Below are positions 23,601 to 38,600 of a DNA stretch of 64,000 nucleotides, piece by piece. Position 1 is the first letter of the stretch; each line of letters starts with the position of its first letter. This DNA comes from Heloderma charlesbogerti (lineage: Eukaryota > Chordata > Lepidosauria > Squamata > Helodermatidae), in assembly GCA_026122225.1 (NCBI GenBank), contig JANEZZ010000522.1, forward strand, positions 1,860,001 through 1,924,000, written 5' to 3'. Below the pieces are notes generated by a model. It made no database searches and was not told the origin of the DNA. It worked only from the letters and a program-made list of their open reading frames with translations. The position numbers were made by a program, and so were the translations under genes.

Positions 23601-26600
23601 TGGCTTACATCCACAAAGAACCCTGGAAATTTCAATTCTGTGGCTGTTTATCTTTAATAAATAAGTCCCAGCAGCATTACAAAACGAAGATTTTCATTCT
23701 TGGGGGATACTAATAACTCATTTATGTAATATTAGTTCTTCTGTTCACACCCAATTTAATTACTTTTTAAAAGCAGTCCAGAACATAACAGGACTAGATG
23801 AGAACATACTGTTGCCAAAGAGTTAAAAATAAATCCAGGCTCTCCAAGTCATCATGGATTCTTTGTAGGAAGTTTTGAAAGCCCTGAAACTACATGGAAC
23901 ATTTCTTCTTGGGTAAGTGTTTCCAAGGGTTCTTGAAACACACACTCTTTCTAGCTCAGTTGCTATAGAAACAGCTTTGGCACATGCTAGAAGTCACGTA
24001 GCATCTACCTGAAAAGACCCTGGATTAATATGTCACCTTCACATGTTCTTCAAATCCTATTAGCTACACAGAAGAAATGGAGGGAGTTCTTTTGCTTCAT
24101 TCCTTATTCCAAGTGAAGTCAGGCTTCCTAAATATTAGCATTAGATTCCAGCTTCAAGCAGCCTTTTTTCAAGCTTTTGTCACCAAACAAATGTGACCTC
24201 ATTGAAACTTTCATCAAAACGTTAACCTAAAGGAGCAATGGGCTGTTTGTTCCAATCTTAGGATCTTTCTGTCTCTTCCAGTTTTTACAGAGTCTCCTTA
24301 TTTTCACGACAGCAACTGTTGTAGCAAAAACTATAAGGTGCCTGCTGGCATTTTTCCTAAACAAGTTAGAATATTTGCCTTTTTAATAAGAATTTATAGC
24401 CACTTCATTTCCTGACATGTCCACTGTGATTTGCTTAAAGAGAAATAGCAATTAAGAGCTCCATGTATGTTTGGGAAAATACTGGGACAAACACAGAGAT
24501 CCATCATAGCACTCTGCAGAATAAACTAAGGGTATATCCAGTGTGGTAGATCTCTCTCATCCTGCTGATGTTCACAGAAAAAAAAGGTGGGGGGATGTTT
24601 TCCACACCACATTGTATAACCTGCCACTATGTTCCACTTCCTAGTTTTCTCATGCAAAATCCTGTAGCTAATTAGAGATGTAAGCTTTTGTGCAATTGGT
24701 CTGAACCTAAGTCTCACATTATCCTTCTTTCTGGCCATTGTCCCACCCTTCTTCCTTCATTGAGAGAGCCTTTTTTCTTCCCCCATCCAAATGAATCGGC
24801 AATACTACATCCACTCATCAACCGATCTTGCTAATTTCATCTGCTAGAAGCACATGAAAACCTAGCCCTCTTCCTCTGCCTCCCATTTTCAGCACACTAT
24901 AGCCCCACAATCTCCCAACAAATGAACACACTGCAGCAAGCCCATGCATGGTTCACGTACTTCTCAAGAAGAGAGTTCTGTGCCCACAAGAAGATGAATG
25001 GAAGCTTTTTCTTCCAATTTTAAACAAATCACAGCTCCCCACAACATCCAAATTTGGAGCACTGGTTTGTTTAAATTATGGTTAGTGAAAACAGGACAGG
25101 CTCAAACCGTGGTTTCAGATCTTGGCTTTTTCTCAAGGCATGGTTTAAGCAAAATCACAGTTACTCAAGTCTGGACATCACAGGGAACAGTAGCTAGTTT
25201 AAAAGCAGAAGAGGAAGCTTCTGATTCCCTCCTTCAGTGTGCAAAAGAGTGGGAGGAGGAGAGCTTGCTACAGCTCATTCAAATCATGGGAAACCAAGGT
25301 TTCATGTTACATCTGAATTATCAAATTTATTGGAGATGGTATGGATGCAATTGGGCAAATTCAGCTTTTATTAAGAAAAAAAAAGTTTTAAAACAGCTAC
25401 TCTAGTAGAAGCAAGTATATGGGAATTGCATGTATGGGAAATATGCAAAGATTAGTTCCAGAGCTGCAAGGACCAAAGTTGAAATGAGATGAAAAGTGAC
25501 AAGAGTGCTGGTGCAGAGACACCTTAATTGGCCACACTCCAGAAAAACCTGTGGGGGGCAAAGCGACACAATGGCAATTATTCCTCCAACTAATAATCCA
25601 ACGTTCACAGCAGGGGGAAGGATGTGGGTTGAGAACCTTCTTCCACAACAAGGGAAAGGAGATGCCCAAGGTCAAAGTGGGTGGGCATTTAATGAGAAAT
25701 TCATTATAGGTTATCCGGTTTGTATCATGTACATAAACTTGACCTCAAGCTACCCTTTCTCACCATCAAAAATCTAAAAAGGGGCAGTGTGGTATTTTGG
25801 CAGCCCTCTCTTTCCAAGAAGAGTCTAGTGCTGCGCCAATAAGATGTCTGCTTCTTTTATTTCCTTTACGTCATGCTACAGTTCATGATTCATTTTTATC
25901 ATTTATTTCAGATTTATAGCATGACTTACTCCCAGAACATTTATCCTCACAGCAATCCTGCTAAATACATTACTTTTCCCAGTTTGTGGATAGAGAACCA
26001 AGACTGAAAGAAGGCCACACAATGAGTCCATGACTGAAATGGGATTTGAAACAATGTTTTCCATGTCTATAGGTCCAAGGCTTTCCCACCAAGTAGCATT
26101 AAAGTTCTCTTTTGCATTATATATATTCGTATTACATCTCTGCTTTCCAATCTAGTAACAATTATCTGTAGGTCCTATAACAATGAAGATGTTAGGAACA
26201 AATAATAAAGCCCCTCCCCCATACACTTGATATAAACTGGAGTTATCATGCTGGCCTCAAAGAATAAGACCCACCAGGTTCCTTTATAGGAACATGCTCT
26301 TGTCAGTGACAGTCGGAAATTCTTCAAGATTTACGCTAATTTTGAAGGATCAGACCTGACACTTAATCATAGTTTTTTAAAAAAAATCTTCAGCATGGAG
26401 AGATACAGAGCAATAGGGATGTCAAAGAATTTTGTTCAGTCAGCCTTTTTAAGTGAACCAACCTAATTCACACTTCCTAGACTAATATGTGTATCGAAAC
26501 ACAGTTATTCTTTAGGTTGTGCACGTCTCCGAATTTTGCCATACAATTCTAAGCTCAAACACTGCATACAAAAAGTGTGATTTAGGGGAAGTGCATATAA

Positions 26601-29600
26601 TTCAAATGCAAATGTTCATGAATTTTAAAAACAACAGAAAACAGGATGGAATGGACTTATGACTGGACATATGCAAAACTAACACAGACCAGAAGGAGAC
26701 TGCTCAGTACATCCTTAGCAGAACCCTGGCAATTCTGAGGCCTAATACCAATGAGATCTCAACATGCACTTAAGGCTCAGCAATAAAAGTGCTTCCTCAC
26801 AAACACATGAACTGCCAAAGAGAAATCACTTTCTAGAAGCCAGCTATATTGAGAAATTATGCTAGGAAATACTCAGACCATCTTCTCACAAAGTGGGGCA
26901 CCTAGTCATCTGGCATAACTAGAGAACTTCGGCTATGGGGTGGTATAGAAATGAAATGAATAAATATAAACATATCAATCTTAATGATATCTTTATCATT
27001 AAGTTCTTAATGATATAGGGAAGGATAGAAATGTTTTCATAAAAATAAATAAATAAATAAGCTATGATTCTGTGAATCCTAAATTGCAGGCTTAAGGGGG
27101 ATCAGCTATGGAGAAATGGTGGGACACGTATATCCCTATTTCTCAGCTTTCAGGAAGGGTTCACTGTTATGCTTTGAAGTTCATTTTGCACACAATTCAT
27201 AAAGTTCTTTTTTGCAAAACTATAAATTTGCCTTTTTCCTCTCTTTGACAAATGGAGACTGGGAGACAGCTTGCAGACATGTGTCCCACCCCTTTCCCAC
27301 ACCAACCCCCACCAGATGCAGATGGCTCCTAACAAAGTCTTGACTGTATTAGATTTTCTTCTGTTTTCAAGAAAATGGCTTCTTGCTCTAGGATTTTACT
27401 TTCACATTAGTTCTCATAATGCCCTAGAATAAGATTTATACCTTCACTGATTTATGTAATAAGTAGAAGCTGCTTCTGTCTCAGACTCTTCAGCTGCATT
27501 TAATGTAGATCAATAACAAAGCTGAAAGATCATATGAACTAGGAACTAAGTTATATACTGAGTGGGGAAATACTTTTACCCCTTTATAAAAAAAAATAGT
27601 AATAAAACTCTCTAAATACCTCTCCTGCAATAAAACTACAGTAATTTTATGTCCTTGTCCTCATTTGATCTGGTTAGTAATTGGGATGATAAAACACTCC
27701 ACCACCTCAGAAATGATGAACAGCCTCCTTTGGAATGAATGGCCAACATTTCTAGATAAACAGAACCCCTGAAGTGCTTTAGTGTTTGAACCCCCCACAC
27801 ACCCCCATGATGGTTTACAGCATACAGAAGCAAAACTCAAGAAATATAGGCATAGTTCCAATCATTTGGGCAAATTGTGGGTGGTCAGAAAGCCAAACCA
27901 ATCATTCTAACTTGCTCTGTTCATGTTACTGTGTCCCATAAGGATCAGTTCCAGAGAAAAGGTCACACCTTGAGGGAACACCCTATGATCAGTGTAGGAG
28001 TAGCAGCAGACTCCAAAGTGTCAATACAGACACACATTCTTGGCATGAACAGGCCCAGTGTGTGGCCTTTGATAAGAAAAATCATGGGAGACCCTCACTT
28101 GAACACACATAGAATGATGGTGTTAAGAAATCTATCTGAAAAAGCCAACATGCCTTCCTGAAAGTTGTATGAACTCTAGCAGGGCTGACAGTCTCCTCTC
28201 CATATCCATAGTTCAAGAGGTCAGTATATACCACACACAGCCTAGTTTCTCTGTCTTCACCTCACTAAAGAGTCCAAATCTTTCTCATATTACTTCATTA
28301 GGGTTTCTGTTCTCCCGCAGTGCTACTAAGGCTGACACCACATTGTCCCCTACTGGAGGATGATTGGTACAGCAGGCCAAGGTTTAAGTAAAACTAAACA
28401 CAAGATGTACGGCACAAGCAAAACAAAGTCCAGCTATCTGCTACCTTTGGCCATTGACCAGATCAGTTTGTCCACACACTCTAGGGATTAATTTTTCCTC
28501 TCAACAGTGAACTGAGTTGCTACTTCAGCAACTCATTTTACTGTGTTACTAGTTCCTGGATTTTTCTACCTTGCTGAGTAACTCCAAGGGTTGTACTATG
28601 TCCACCTTTTGAATGCACAAGGCTCTCAAGGCTGCCCTTCTCTATGGAGAAACAGACTGGAGAAACACCATCAGATTCTATTTCTCCCCCACCTCTCTTT
28701 ACAGCATCTCCACTCCTCCACCCCCCTACACACACCATTACTTCCCCTTCATCCATTTTAGGCCTTTTAGTTTAGTAAAGCAGCTTGAAAGGTCTTGTCC
28801 CCATGTGGCTCTTGGCAGGCTGAGAAGTAAGTGCTCTGGCTCACAGCTTTCACAGCGTTGTGGAGGTGCTGCTTAGTGTTAGGCTATGAAAGCGGAGGGC
28901 TCAGGTCACATCTGTGAAACGTTAGCAGAGAGGGGAGGCCGGGTGAAAGTAGGTGGCCAGCACAGCATAGCACTTTGTTGGGTTTTGCAAGGCCACTTGG
29001 GAGACAGGCAACCATTTGTCTTAGAACCACCTCCACCCTACCCCGATAACAGGCTGCCTTGCAGTCTGCTTGCCGGGTAGGGACTGTAAATACCGCTGCA
29101 GACTACAGCTTCTTGAATGACTGGAGACAGAGCCTGATAGGGGATTAATAACTTCAAGGGGGACTTTGAAAGGGAATTAATTAGCTGTGCCAATGCTTGG
29201 AGATAAAGCAGGTTCATGTCTCTTAGGTTCAGTCCTCTCAGCACCCTGGGCTTTTGCAGCACCCATGAAAGCACTACCAGAAGGCTTTGTGTGAATATTC
29301 AGAGAAAATCTACCAAGAGACCCCATCTCCCACTACAGAAGCCCCATTAAATGCTGTACAGATAAAGTTCAACTCTGCAAAAGGAAATTCCGTGCGGGGC
29401 AGTTCTCATCCAGCGAAGACTCAGGAGCACTGAGGGAAGGATAATGTGCCAGTATGAGGGCAAGAGGTAACTTCTGGGAATGAGACACAATAACCACCAT
29501 CCTCAGTTACATTGGGCCAATCTGGGAGTGTTTCATTACTGGTATAGCAAATGTGAGAGTCACATGCAACTCCATATAACTACAACTAAAGTTATATAGA

Positions 29601-32600
29601 AACTACTTCCACACGAATCTTAGCAAGATCTATATCCTGAGATGAACTCTAAAACACACAGATCTGATTGCAGACAAAACCCATGTCAGCAGTACAGTAC
29701 AAAGTTAGTGCTGATTTATTGGATCTTGGAATTGTTGTCAATCACAAGCTGAATATGAGCCAACAAGGTGATGTGGCTGCAAAAAAGGCAAATGTTATTT
29801 TGGGCTGCATTAATAGAAGCATAGCTTCCAATTCCCTGGAAGTACTAGTTCCCCTCTACTCACCACTGGTTAGACCTCACCTGGAGTACTGTGTCCAGTT
29901 CTGGGCACCACACTTTAAGAAGGATGCAGACAAATTGGAGAGGGTTCATAGAAGGGCAATGAAGATGATCAGGGGACTGGAAACAAAGCCCTGTGAGGAG
30001 AGACTGAAAGAACTGGGCATGTTTAGCCTTGAGAAGAGAAGACCGAGGGGAGATAAGATAGCACTCTTCAAATACTTGAAAGGTTGTCACAGAGAGGAAG
30101 GCCAGCATCTCTTCTCGATCATCCCAGAGTGCAGGACACAGAATAATGGGCTCAAGTTACAGGAAGCCAGATTCCGGCTGAACATCAGGAAAAACGTCCT
30201 GACTGTTAGAGCAATACGACAATGGAACCAATTACCTAGGGAGGTAGTGGGCTCTCCCACACTGGAGGCATTCAAGACAAGGCTGGACAGCCATCTGTCA
30301 GGGATGCTCTGACGTGGATTCCTGCATTGAGCAGGGGGTTGGACCCGATGGCCTTGTAGGCCCCTTCCAACCCTACTATTCTATGATTCTATTTATACAA
30401 CCTATTACCTGCTTTTCACTATAAATGATCCCTGTCTATAAAACATATGTTCATGAAGTGCTCGCATATGCTATATCTGAAAAATAGTAACATTCATAGT
30501 AAGTCTACATTTGTTAGAACTGCATCTAGTATTTCAGAGTTCACAGCTCTATTGTGAGGCATGCTTTATAGCCATTTTCACTGACACGGGAGTGAGTATC
30601 CCATTGTCACTTGCTTCTAAGCCCTTTTCTACATCAGCTTCTAATGGCCTCTCCAAACTCACTTCTGCACAAGCAGCAGGAATTTTTGAGTATTTTACAA
30701 CTGGCTTTGTGAATTATTTGGGGGTATTTGTAAGCATTTATGGGGATTTTACTTAGTGATTTATGACTGAATTAATGTACATAAATATTGACTGTGAGCC
30801 ACCTTATGTCATCTTATAAAAAGGCAGGATATACATTTAATAATGATATCTATATAAAGCAGATTGAATAAACGCAGGCATACAGATCACTGTACAAACA
30901 TTCTCCCTCTCTCATTGCAGCATTCCACTGTCAAAGTCTGTGTAGTTCAATACATTTTGTGATAGAAACCCCCTTGGAAGCCATATCAAATTTATAGCAT
31001 TCACTGACAAGCCAAACCATTCCAGGTGCTATTGCTACTTTCTGGCACTAAGCAGGAAAGCTCATTCACTATTCTCAAACTTTGTTCTTCCAGGTTTTTG
31101 AGTCTCTACTGGCTGAAACCCCTTCTCTTGCCGCTTCCATGTAGGTGGCCCATATTACAGTACTGTAGTGTTTGATAGAGAGGGAGCCTAGCCATGTGCT
31201 CCTCTGTTCATGAAGGAAGGATGACTAGTAACCCAGAAAAGCACACCAGCTGTAAGAAATTCACTAACATTGTCCAGAAAGGCCAAAATAGATAAATAAA
31301 TAGGAGAAAGAGTTTAAACAAAAAAAAATGACTTATTAATGTATTAATTTTTGTTGTTTTTCTGCCCCATTTGCAATAAGGGCTGACTCTAATACTATTT
31401 TAAGTTACAAAATTCACTATGGTTCCTGCCTCAGCTCAGGAAAGATCACTGTGAGGAATGGAAAAGGTTGCTTCACCCTGTTTCTGGAATGATAAGCTCC
31501 ACAAATTTAATGCATCAAGAGGAACTTGGCTGCTGACTATGAGAATAGTATAAAAATTCAGCTACAAAAAAAAAGTTGTACCCTACAAACCAGATCCTAG
31601 CCTGAGCTGCACAGACTCATAAATTCAACCTACTATCATCTTTTATACACAAATCTTATCAGATGTATTCAAGAAGGGAGCAAGAAGAGCCACAATTATT
31701 CAGAAAACAATGGATTTCCATCGCACTTAGAGGCTAAGATCTTTTCATACTGTAACAAGTGTAAGGACACCTCCCTTCCACAAACTGCTACATTCTATCC
31801 TGCCAAGGTAACAGATTGTTCGCAATGTAGCAGAGTGCAATAGTTTATCAAAGAAAAGTTTGAACCTAAACTCCCCAGGATATAAGGTTAGAGTTAACAA
31901 GACCCCATTTAGATAAAAGAAAGCAATATTGGGAGGAAAGGGGCTCACAAAATACTTCAAGCCCTATAAAAGTTGCTCTATCACTGGCAGTCTTATCTCG
32001 CTCAGCAAAGGGGCACCAGCTGTTGAAAACCTCTTCTAATGAGGAGGAAACACAGAGTTCAAACAGAACAGGGTGCTGTCACAAGAAGCAGACAAAGCTA
32101 TCCAGTGAAAGGATGCGACAGCCCCTGTATGGCTTTTGTTTATCTTAAAACAGTCCACACTAGAAAGTTGGTATTTTTGAGTTTGCACAACTATATGAAT
32201 AATTTCTGATTATGAAAAGTGGTGCAGAATATTAGCTTTTTGACAAGCTTTTGCTGTTTGATGTGCCTAATCCAATTTTATTGGCTGCTGTTTATTTTAT
32301 TGGCTCTACTTATGGGTGGGATTTTGGAGGGTGGTTTTTCATTGTTGTATATTGTCTTGTATTTTAATTGTTCTCCTCTTTGAGAATTATTGTAATGAAG
32401 AGCTGGTTATATATCTTACAATTAAAGAAATATACACTTGAATAAATAAAGAAGAGTAGGAAGTCAAATCTTAGCTCAGTCATAAATGTGCTATGCAGCC
32501 TTGAGCATATCATCCTCACCCTCCTTCTCCCAATCTGCAATATGGGAATAATTATACAAACCTACCTTATAGGATTGGTGCAAGAACTACTGAGATAAAG

Positions 32601-35600
32601 TATGTTTAGTGCTTTGAACACTAAAAAGTACTGCATAAATGCTAAGTGTTATTATTATTACAGTGACCTGGTTCACACATAGCACTAACCCATGGTTTAT
32701 TTAACCCATGATTAATTCATGGTTTGTTGCCCTAGCCAGGATTTGTCTGTTAGATGTTCAAACAAACCAGAGTTCTCAATCCCTGGGTTGTTTGTTTCTC
32801 TCCTCCTTCACCCTCTCCCTTCCTGTAACCCAAATGCTTTTGTGGCACTATAGCACTGGCATGTACAGCTGCTGAGGGTTTTTTTTTACCATTCTTACCT
32901 GCCGCTTCTGTAACCTGGTCAAACAACCCATGAAGGATCCACGGTTCTGGGTTCATGCAACAACCCATGACTTAAACAGCCCAGAATTCACAACTGCACA
33001 ACAAACCATGACTTCCCTTTCTGGGTTGTTTGTGGTTAACAAACCATGGCTTGATAGCGTGGCTGGTTTCACACATCACAGAATTCAACAACCCATAGGT
33101 TAAATAAACCATGGGTTAGTGTTACATGTGAACGAGGTCAATGAAAGGCAAATAGCTCTCCTTAAATGGGCATGTAAGCTCAGTAACACTCCTTTTCGAT
33201 TTAGCATTTGAGATGACACTTTCTCCCTACCTTTAGGAATATCATGTTCAAGAGAATCCAGGAAGTCAATGGCTGGGTCCAAGTCAGCTTTCTCCAGGAG
33301 AGTTTTGTTCTTCAAATTTACAGGCTCAGTGAAATGAAAATAGGAGCTTAACTTCTTAGCCTCTGTCAGAGACAAACCTGTTGTGTAAAGAGTAAAAAAA
33401 ATACCAGCACTGCTTGACAGTCTCTTTTAATAAAAACACTGCCATCTTTCAGTTTACTATATGCTCCCTATCTAATCAACGTATGGATAACTTATGTATT
33501 GATGGCGCTAAATGAAGCCACACAGGTGGACAGAGACCTCTAGAAATGGGTGGTCTTGCAGTACTATGAAAAATATAGGCAATTCCATTTAGGCGTCCCA
33601 ATCTGAACTGTTAGTTGGTAAAAAAAATAAATAAATAAAAATCTCCTTGTGGCTGTTGCAATCTAGCTGAGTCCTGAAAACAAAACAATTAGCACCATAA
33701 CCAGACACAATGAAGGATCATGAGATAAAGCCCAAAGGTAATGCCAAATCAGAGCCATTAATAGAAGAAACCATATGTAGAGCCACACATTTCTTCCGTT
33801 TCTGAGTTCATGTAATTTTTTTAAGATATTTATTCTATGATGATAATAAAATCATTTTCACACAAGTGCTGCAAATGTGAACATTCAGCTAGGCCTGTGT
33901 TGCTAAACACAGAGTTCTCATATATGTACCATATCTGTGAGCTTCCACATGAGATAAAAGACATTTTACACAAGCCTTCCACAATGTGGTGTCCTTCAAA
34001 TTGTTGGACTACAACTCCCATAGCACATACCATTGGCTGCTTTGTTGTGGCTGATGGGAGTTGTAGTCCAAAACTAGCTGGAGGGCGCTGTTGCTTTACA
34101 CTCTTGTAAACAAATACATAAGAATCCAGGGTTGCTCAGTGCACAACTCTAACCTGGGCAGCATGGTAGTAGCAGTTTCAAGTGTGAGCAGCAAGTCTCA
34201 AACAAGAGTGTGAGTGACAAAAATGGGCTGGAGTATGTCTGTTTTTTCCTAATTTACTGCTGTTGTTGCCCCAACAAAGAGCATAGATGAGTTCTGGTTG
34301 TGTACCCCCTTCTTTCACCTCCATTCCCCATAGCAGCAACTACAGCAATGGAATGTGAGGATCGATGTTTCCTTCCATAACTCATACCACTCTCTTTTCA
34401 GTTTATTTCTATGGACTGTAGGCAATGCCACTGACATGATGGAAAAGGTTGAGGTGAGTTTTGGTTTTCTTGTTTTTGTTTTTTGCAAGAACACAGAAGG
34501 GAAGAACCTTACACTTCTTTAAACTGTTAAGTGTGAGGTGCAGCTAATACGCTGGAGATCACTACTGCCTAAGAGGCAGGGTGGAGGAGGAACTCAAGAA
34601 TGGCCTTTCTCTCCTCTTTCCCTGCTCCTTATCCCAATGAGAGATCTGAACAAAACAAAACAAACAAAACAAAACAAGAATGTTGAGGATTGGAAACAAA
34701 AATTCCAAACTGATAATCCAGTAACATTGAGCTAGGCCTGGACTGGTAAACCCTGAAGCAGAATTTGGAAACAGCCTGCTTGGCTTAATACTTGCTGAGT
34801 TTATACTTTGCCCTTGGCAGACAAAAACATGAGGGAGGATGTGAACAAGCTCTAAATACTGGCAATTCTGTTTGCGTTATCGATACAAAAATTCCAGCAG
34901 CAGCAAATTCCCCCACTACCTCTTTCCTGAAAGCCGAACAATTAAAAGAGCATTTCTAAATGGGTGTTTTCCACACATCCTGCTTCCTTATGTACAGAGC
35001 ACACAATTTTTATATCTGCCATAAGGATAGGGAGACAATCTGAGTGGGCTGTCCCTAATGCTGAACAAGTATGTCCAAGACCCACAAAACTCCACATATA
35101 TGCATGCCTTAACAAGCCAACATGAATGAAGTTACTGACCATGGTTACTCTTACATTCAAAGACACAGATATTCCCTATGACCCAGCATGGATTTACCTT
35201 CAAAGTTCCTGTTTTCATGCACAGGTCCAACTGGTGATTTTACATAGGCACCCCGTGGAACGATACCCACTGCTTTATCTATCTGATGTATTGTAGCTAC
35301 AAGTCGGATCTCCTCCTTGATCAAGGACTTTAGAAGGGAAAAAAACAAGTATTAAGATGTAGACTCCTCAATTTATACACTGGAATGAGACCTGGAACAG
35401 AATCATACTCCTGCAATCTGATAAGTATGAAAATACTTATATATCACTAGTGAAAAAACATTAGTAGGGCAGTATGCTAATTCCATCTGCAAAATTACTG
35501 TATTGCCCCCTGTGAGGAACCTAGATATCAATAAATTCAGAATCTGACTTATATAAGCATTTGAGAAAAAATAGTGGTGGTGGGAATTTAATTCCTGTTT

Positions 35601-38600
35601 AAAATGTCTTGCTTTCATCCATTCAGAACATAAAAACATAAGAAGAGCCATTCTGAATCAGACCAAGGGTCCAATTAGACCAGCATTCTGTTCACACAGT
35701 GGCTAACCAGCTGCCCACGGGAAACCCACAAGCAGGGCATGAGTGCAACAGCATCCTCCCACCCATGCTCCCCAGCAACTGGTGTACATAGGCATGCATA
35801 CTGCCTCTGATACTGGAGGTAGCATATAGCCATCAGGACTAATAGCCATTGATAGCATTATCCTCCAACTAATAGCCATTTAAAGCAACATGAACAAGTT
35901 AGGTTATACAATTATTTTAAAAGTTGACATGAAACTAATTTTCACAAACAGGAAGGAAGATATATTTTTATGCCACTCACAGTTCTGATTAAAAATTAGT
36001 AATAAAAAAAAACTATTGGTGCTCCACAGAGTATTTATGGTATTAGGCTCTGTTTGTTGAAATGCTTTCTAATACTGTGGCTCCCTTATCAGCAGTAGCA
36101 CAAAACTGTGTATATGAGCTATGGTTAGAGGACACACATTCCCATACATCTCTTAGAGTAAATGTACAACTGCTATAACAAAAATTGCTCAAAGCAAGCC
36201 ATTGTTATTCATCACTGTAGTCCTGCTCTACAAATGCTCGAAGTGCTTTACATCCTCACAAAGCATGAGCTAGCTTTAATCTTGTTTTACGAACAGAAAC
36301 TAAGATGCAATTGTGGTGGAGGCTGGGGAAGAAGAAGAAGAAGAAGAAGAAGAAGAAGAAGAAGAGAAGAAGAAGAATTGTCCAATGTCACCCAGTAAAT
36401 CCCTGGCTGAAATTGAGATTTCAGTTCCAGATCGAAACCTTAATAAGTCTATTCATTGGCCCATGGGGATTCTGATCACCTCAAAATGTTGTCGTTGTAT
36501 TATTAGTTGTAGTTAATAAAACCATGGCATTTGAACTGAAGTATTACTATTAAAATAGAGCTGAAGGAAATGTTCTGGAGCTAGCCCTTTTCTCCCAAAT
36601 TCCTGTTCATGTAAGTCTCTCCTCACTAAGGGCAAAACTACACTTAACATGAAATGCCTCTTTGGATCTAACATGCATTTTTTTTAATGTAAATGGCATC
36701 AACTGGGGGAGGCACTGCTAATTAATGGAATCAGAGCAGGATTGAGGGGAATTTAACTCTTTCCTCTTCTACTGCAGAACAGAAGAAAATCCCTCTTTTG
36801 AATCTAGTTACTTTGGGTAATTATGTAAACAACAGGCATGCACACAGCATACACAGGGGCCGGGGGAGAAGCCACAATGGCTTATTTTCCCCCCACGATT
36901 GACGGAATCCAGTCAGATTTCCCCTTCACACCTGCTCCAATCAGTGCCCACATACATACACAGCTGATGCAATACACATTTTTTAAAACGTGCATGTTAG
37001 ATGCAAAGTCATCAGTGTAGTTTGGCCCTAAGATCATAAGCATGCTGTCTTTCATTCTCTGGTCCGGTTCGCACAACATACTGGGCTCATTGGGGGTTGC
37101 TTAACCCACAATGAGCTACAGCCTGTGCTGGGCGAAATTTTGAATATACAATCACTGATCAGGGTGATGGTGTGAGGGGTGCCGTGTTGTGCGAACCCAT
37201 GTGACAGATTTGTCCTTGTCTTGGGATATTATGTTATAGGATTTGGGTATTTAGCTTTGATCATAGATCAGCAGGTAACCATCCTATGCGTATTCCAGTA
37301 CAAAAGTGGCACTTAGGAGCTGTAAGGTTACAATATTCCTGGCATTAACACATAGTTTTTAGAAATAGAGGACTCTGAGATCAGGCATGTCTTTTACTTT
37401 AAAATCTCAAGCAGTTTCTACATTTCATGATATAAGAGCATAGAATACACAAAGATACCAAGTGATTGCAAGCAAAACACAATTTAAAACATTCTAAGTT
37501 TATCTAGGAGCATTGCCTTTAAGGATTAAAACATCTTAGCCAATAACATTTCTGAGCTGAGAGCAAAATGGAGCAGAGAAGTTAATGAGGACTGATGCCA
37601 TTGTCCTTCTGAGGACAAATGTAGTGTCCTATGAGGACCGATATTGGGTTCTGTGAGGACAGGTGGAATGTCCTCTAGTTCATGCATTTTGTCTCTCATA
37701 TTTCAATGATTTCTTATCAACTGCTTATGTATGTTTCTCATAAAACAGGAATTTCTCTAATAACTAGTTATTTTTTCCCCAAAATAGGATGCTACCTGCT
37801 TCTCTTTTGCAGGTCCTGTTAAACTACCCTCGCACAACCCTACTACAAATGAAGGGTTATATGAAGGTTGTTTAACCCTCAAATAACCCACAGTGACTGG
37901 GTTCACATGACAGGGCAACCCTCCAATCAGGAGTTGCATATCCAAAATGTTGCCTGGCATACACCATGGCTCATCATGAGTTAAACAATCCCAATGAGCC
38001 TGGCGTGTCAGGTGAACTGGGTATCTGTGTTGTTTTCTTTATAATCTTCAAGCTCCTAGTCCTGACTCTATATTCCTTCGCCCATACATCACCATCCTGC
38101 TCCTTTCATTCTAAACAACCTCTCTGCTTGTAATCACCTTATTTCCTTTTCTCCAATCCCATCTTCATAAATTATGTCATAGTGCTCTTTACACCTGGAA
38201 AAGCCTAACTCTCTTTATGAAACCAATTCATTTTCCTCCTTTAGGTCTTTGCTGAATATTTGCAAAAAAAGTTCTTTCTTAAATACCAGCTATTTTGTAC
38301 TGTCTGAAAACAGCCAGCATTTCCCTATCCTCACCTTATTTACACCTTCATCAAAGTCTTCCTTCTGACTTCAGTACTGTTCTGTCTATATTAACATAAA
38401 TTGTAAGCCCAATGGACAAGGACCATATCACTTCTGACTAAGTATCCAGCATCTAGCACACTCCTGTCACTAGGTAAACATTAAACAATACTAGTAATTA
38501 GAGGTCTAGCTGCAACAAGATTAGAACAAAAGACAGTCTGAATATTGGTCATGTTTATATTGTACAATATGGGTTGTATCCAATGACGTTCTTCTGCCAG

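Larger units (their letters stand above)
11630..33230 (-). other. RSPH9: RSPH9 intron 4 (21.6 kb)
   Basis: It separates exon 4 (donor GTAGGG) from exon 5. It contains a tRNA-derived SINE, a CR1 with a nested 5S-SINE, hAT-like elements, a second 5S-SINE, L2 fragments, a BovB with a duplicated junction, a second CR1, MIR relics and a TIR element. The stretches 16100-17130, 17310-18140, 18250-19780, 23134-25920, 27000-29700 and 30860-32450 appear to be unique AT-rich sequence. I see no exon, RNA gene or clear repeat in them beyond short simple tracts. Confidence 0.85.

Noticed and set aside
29668..30312. Intact 214-codon frame as a domesticated gene
   Set aside because: It is a plain 5'-truncated CR1 with its 3' tail; nothing suggests selection or host promoter use.
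36313..36516. Reading frames with long Glu or Arg runs
   Set aside because: They are produced by the GAA microsatellite; flanking sequence has no protein features.
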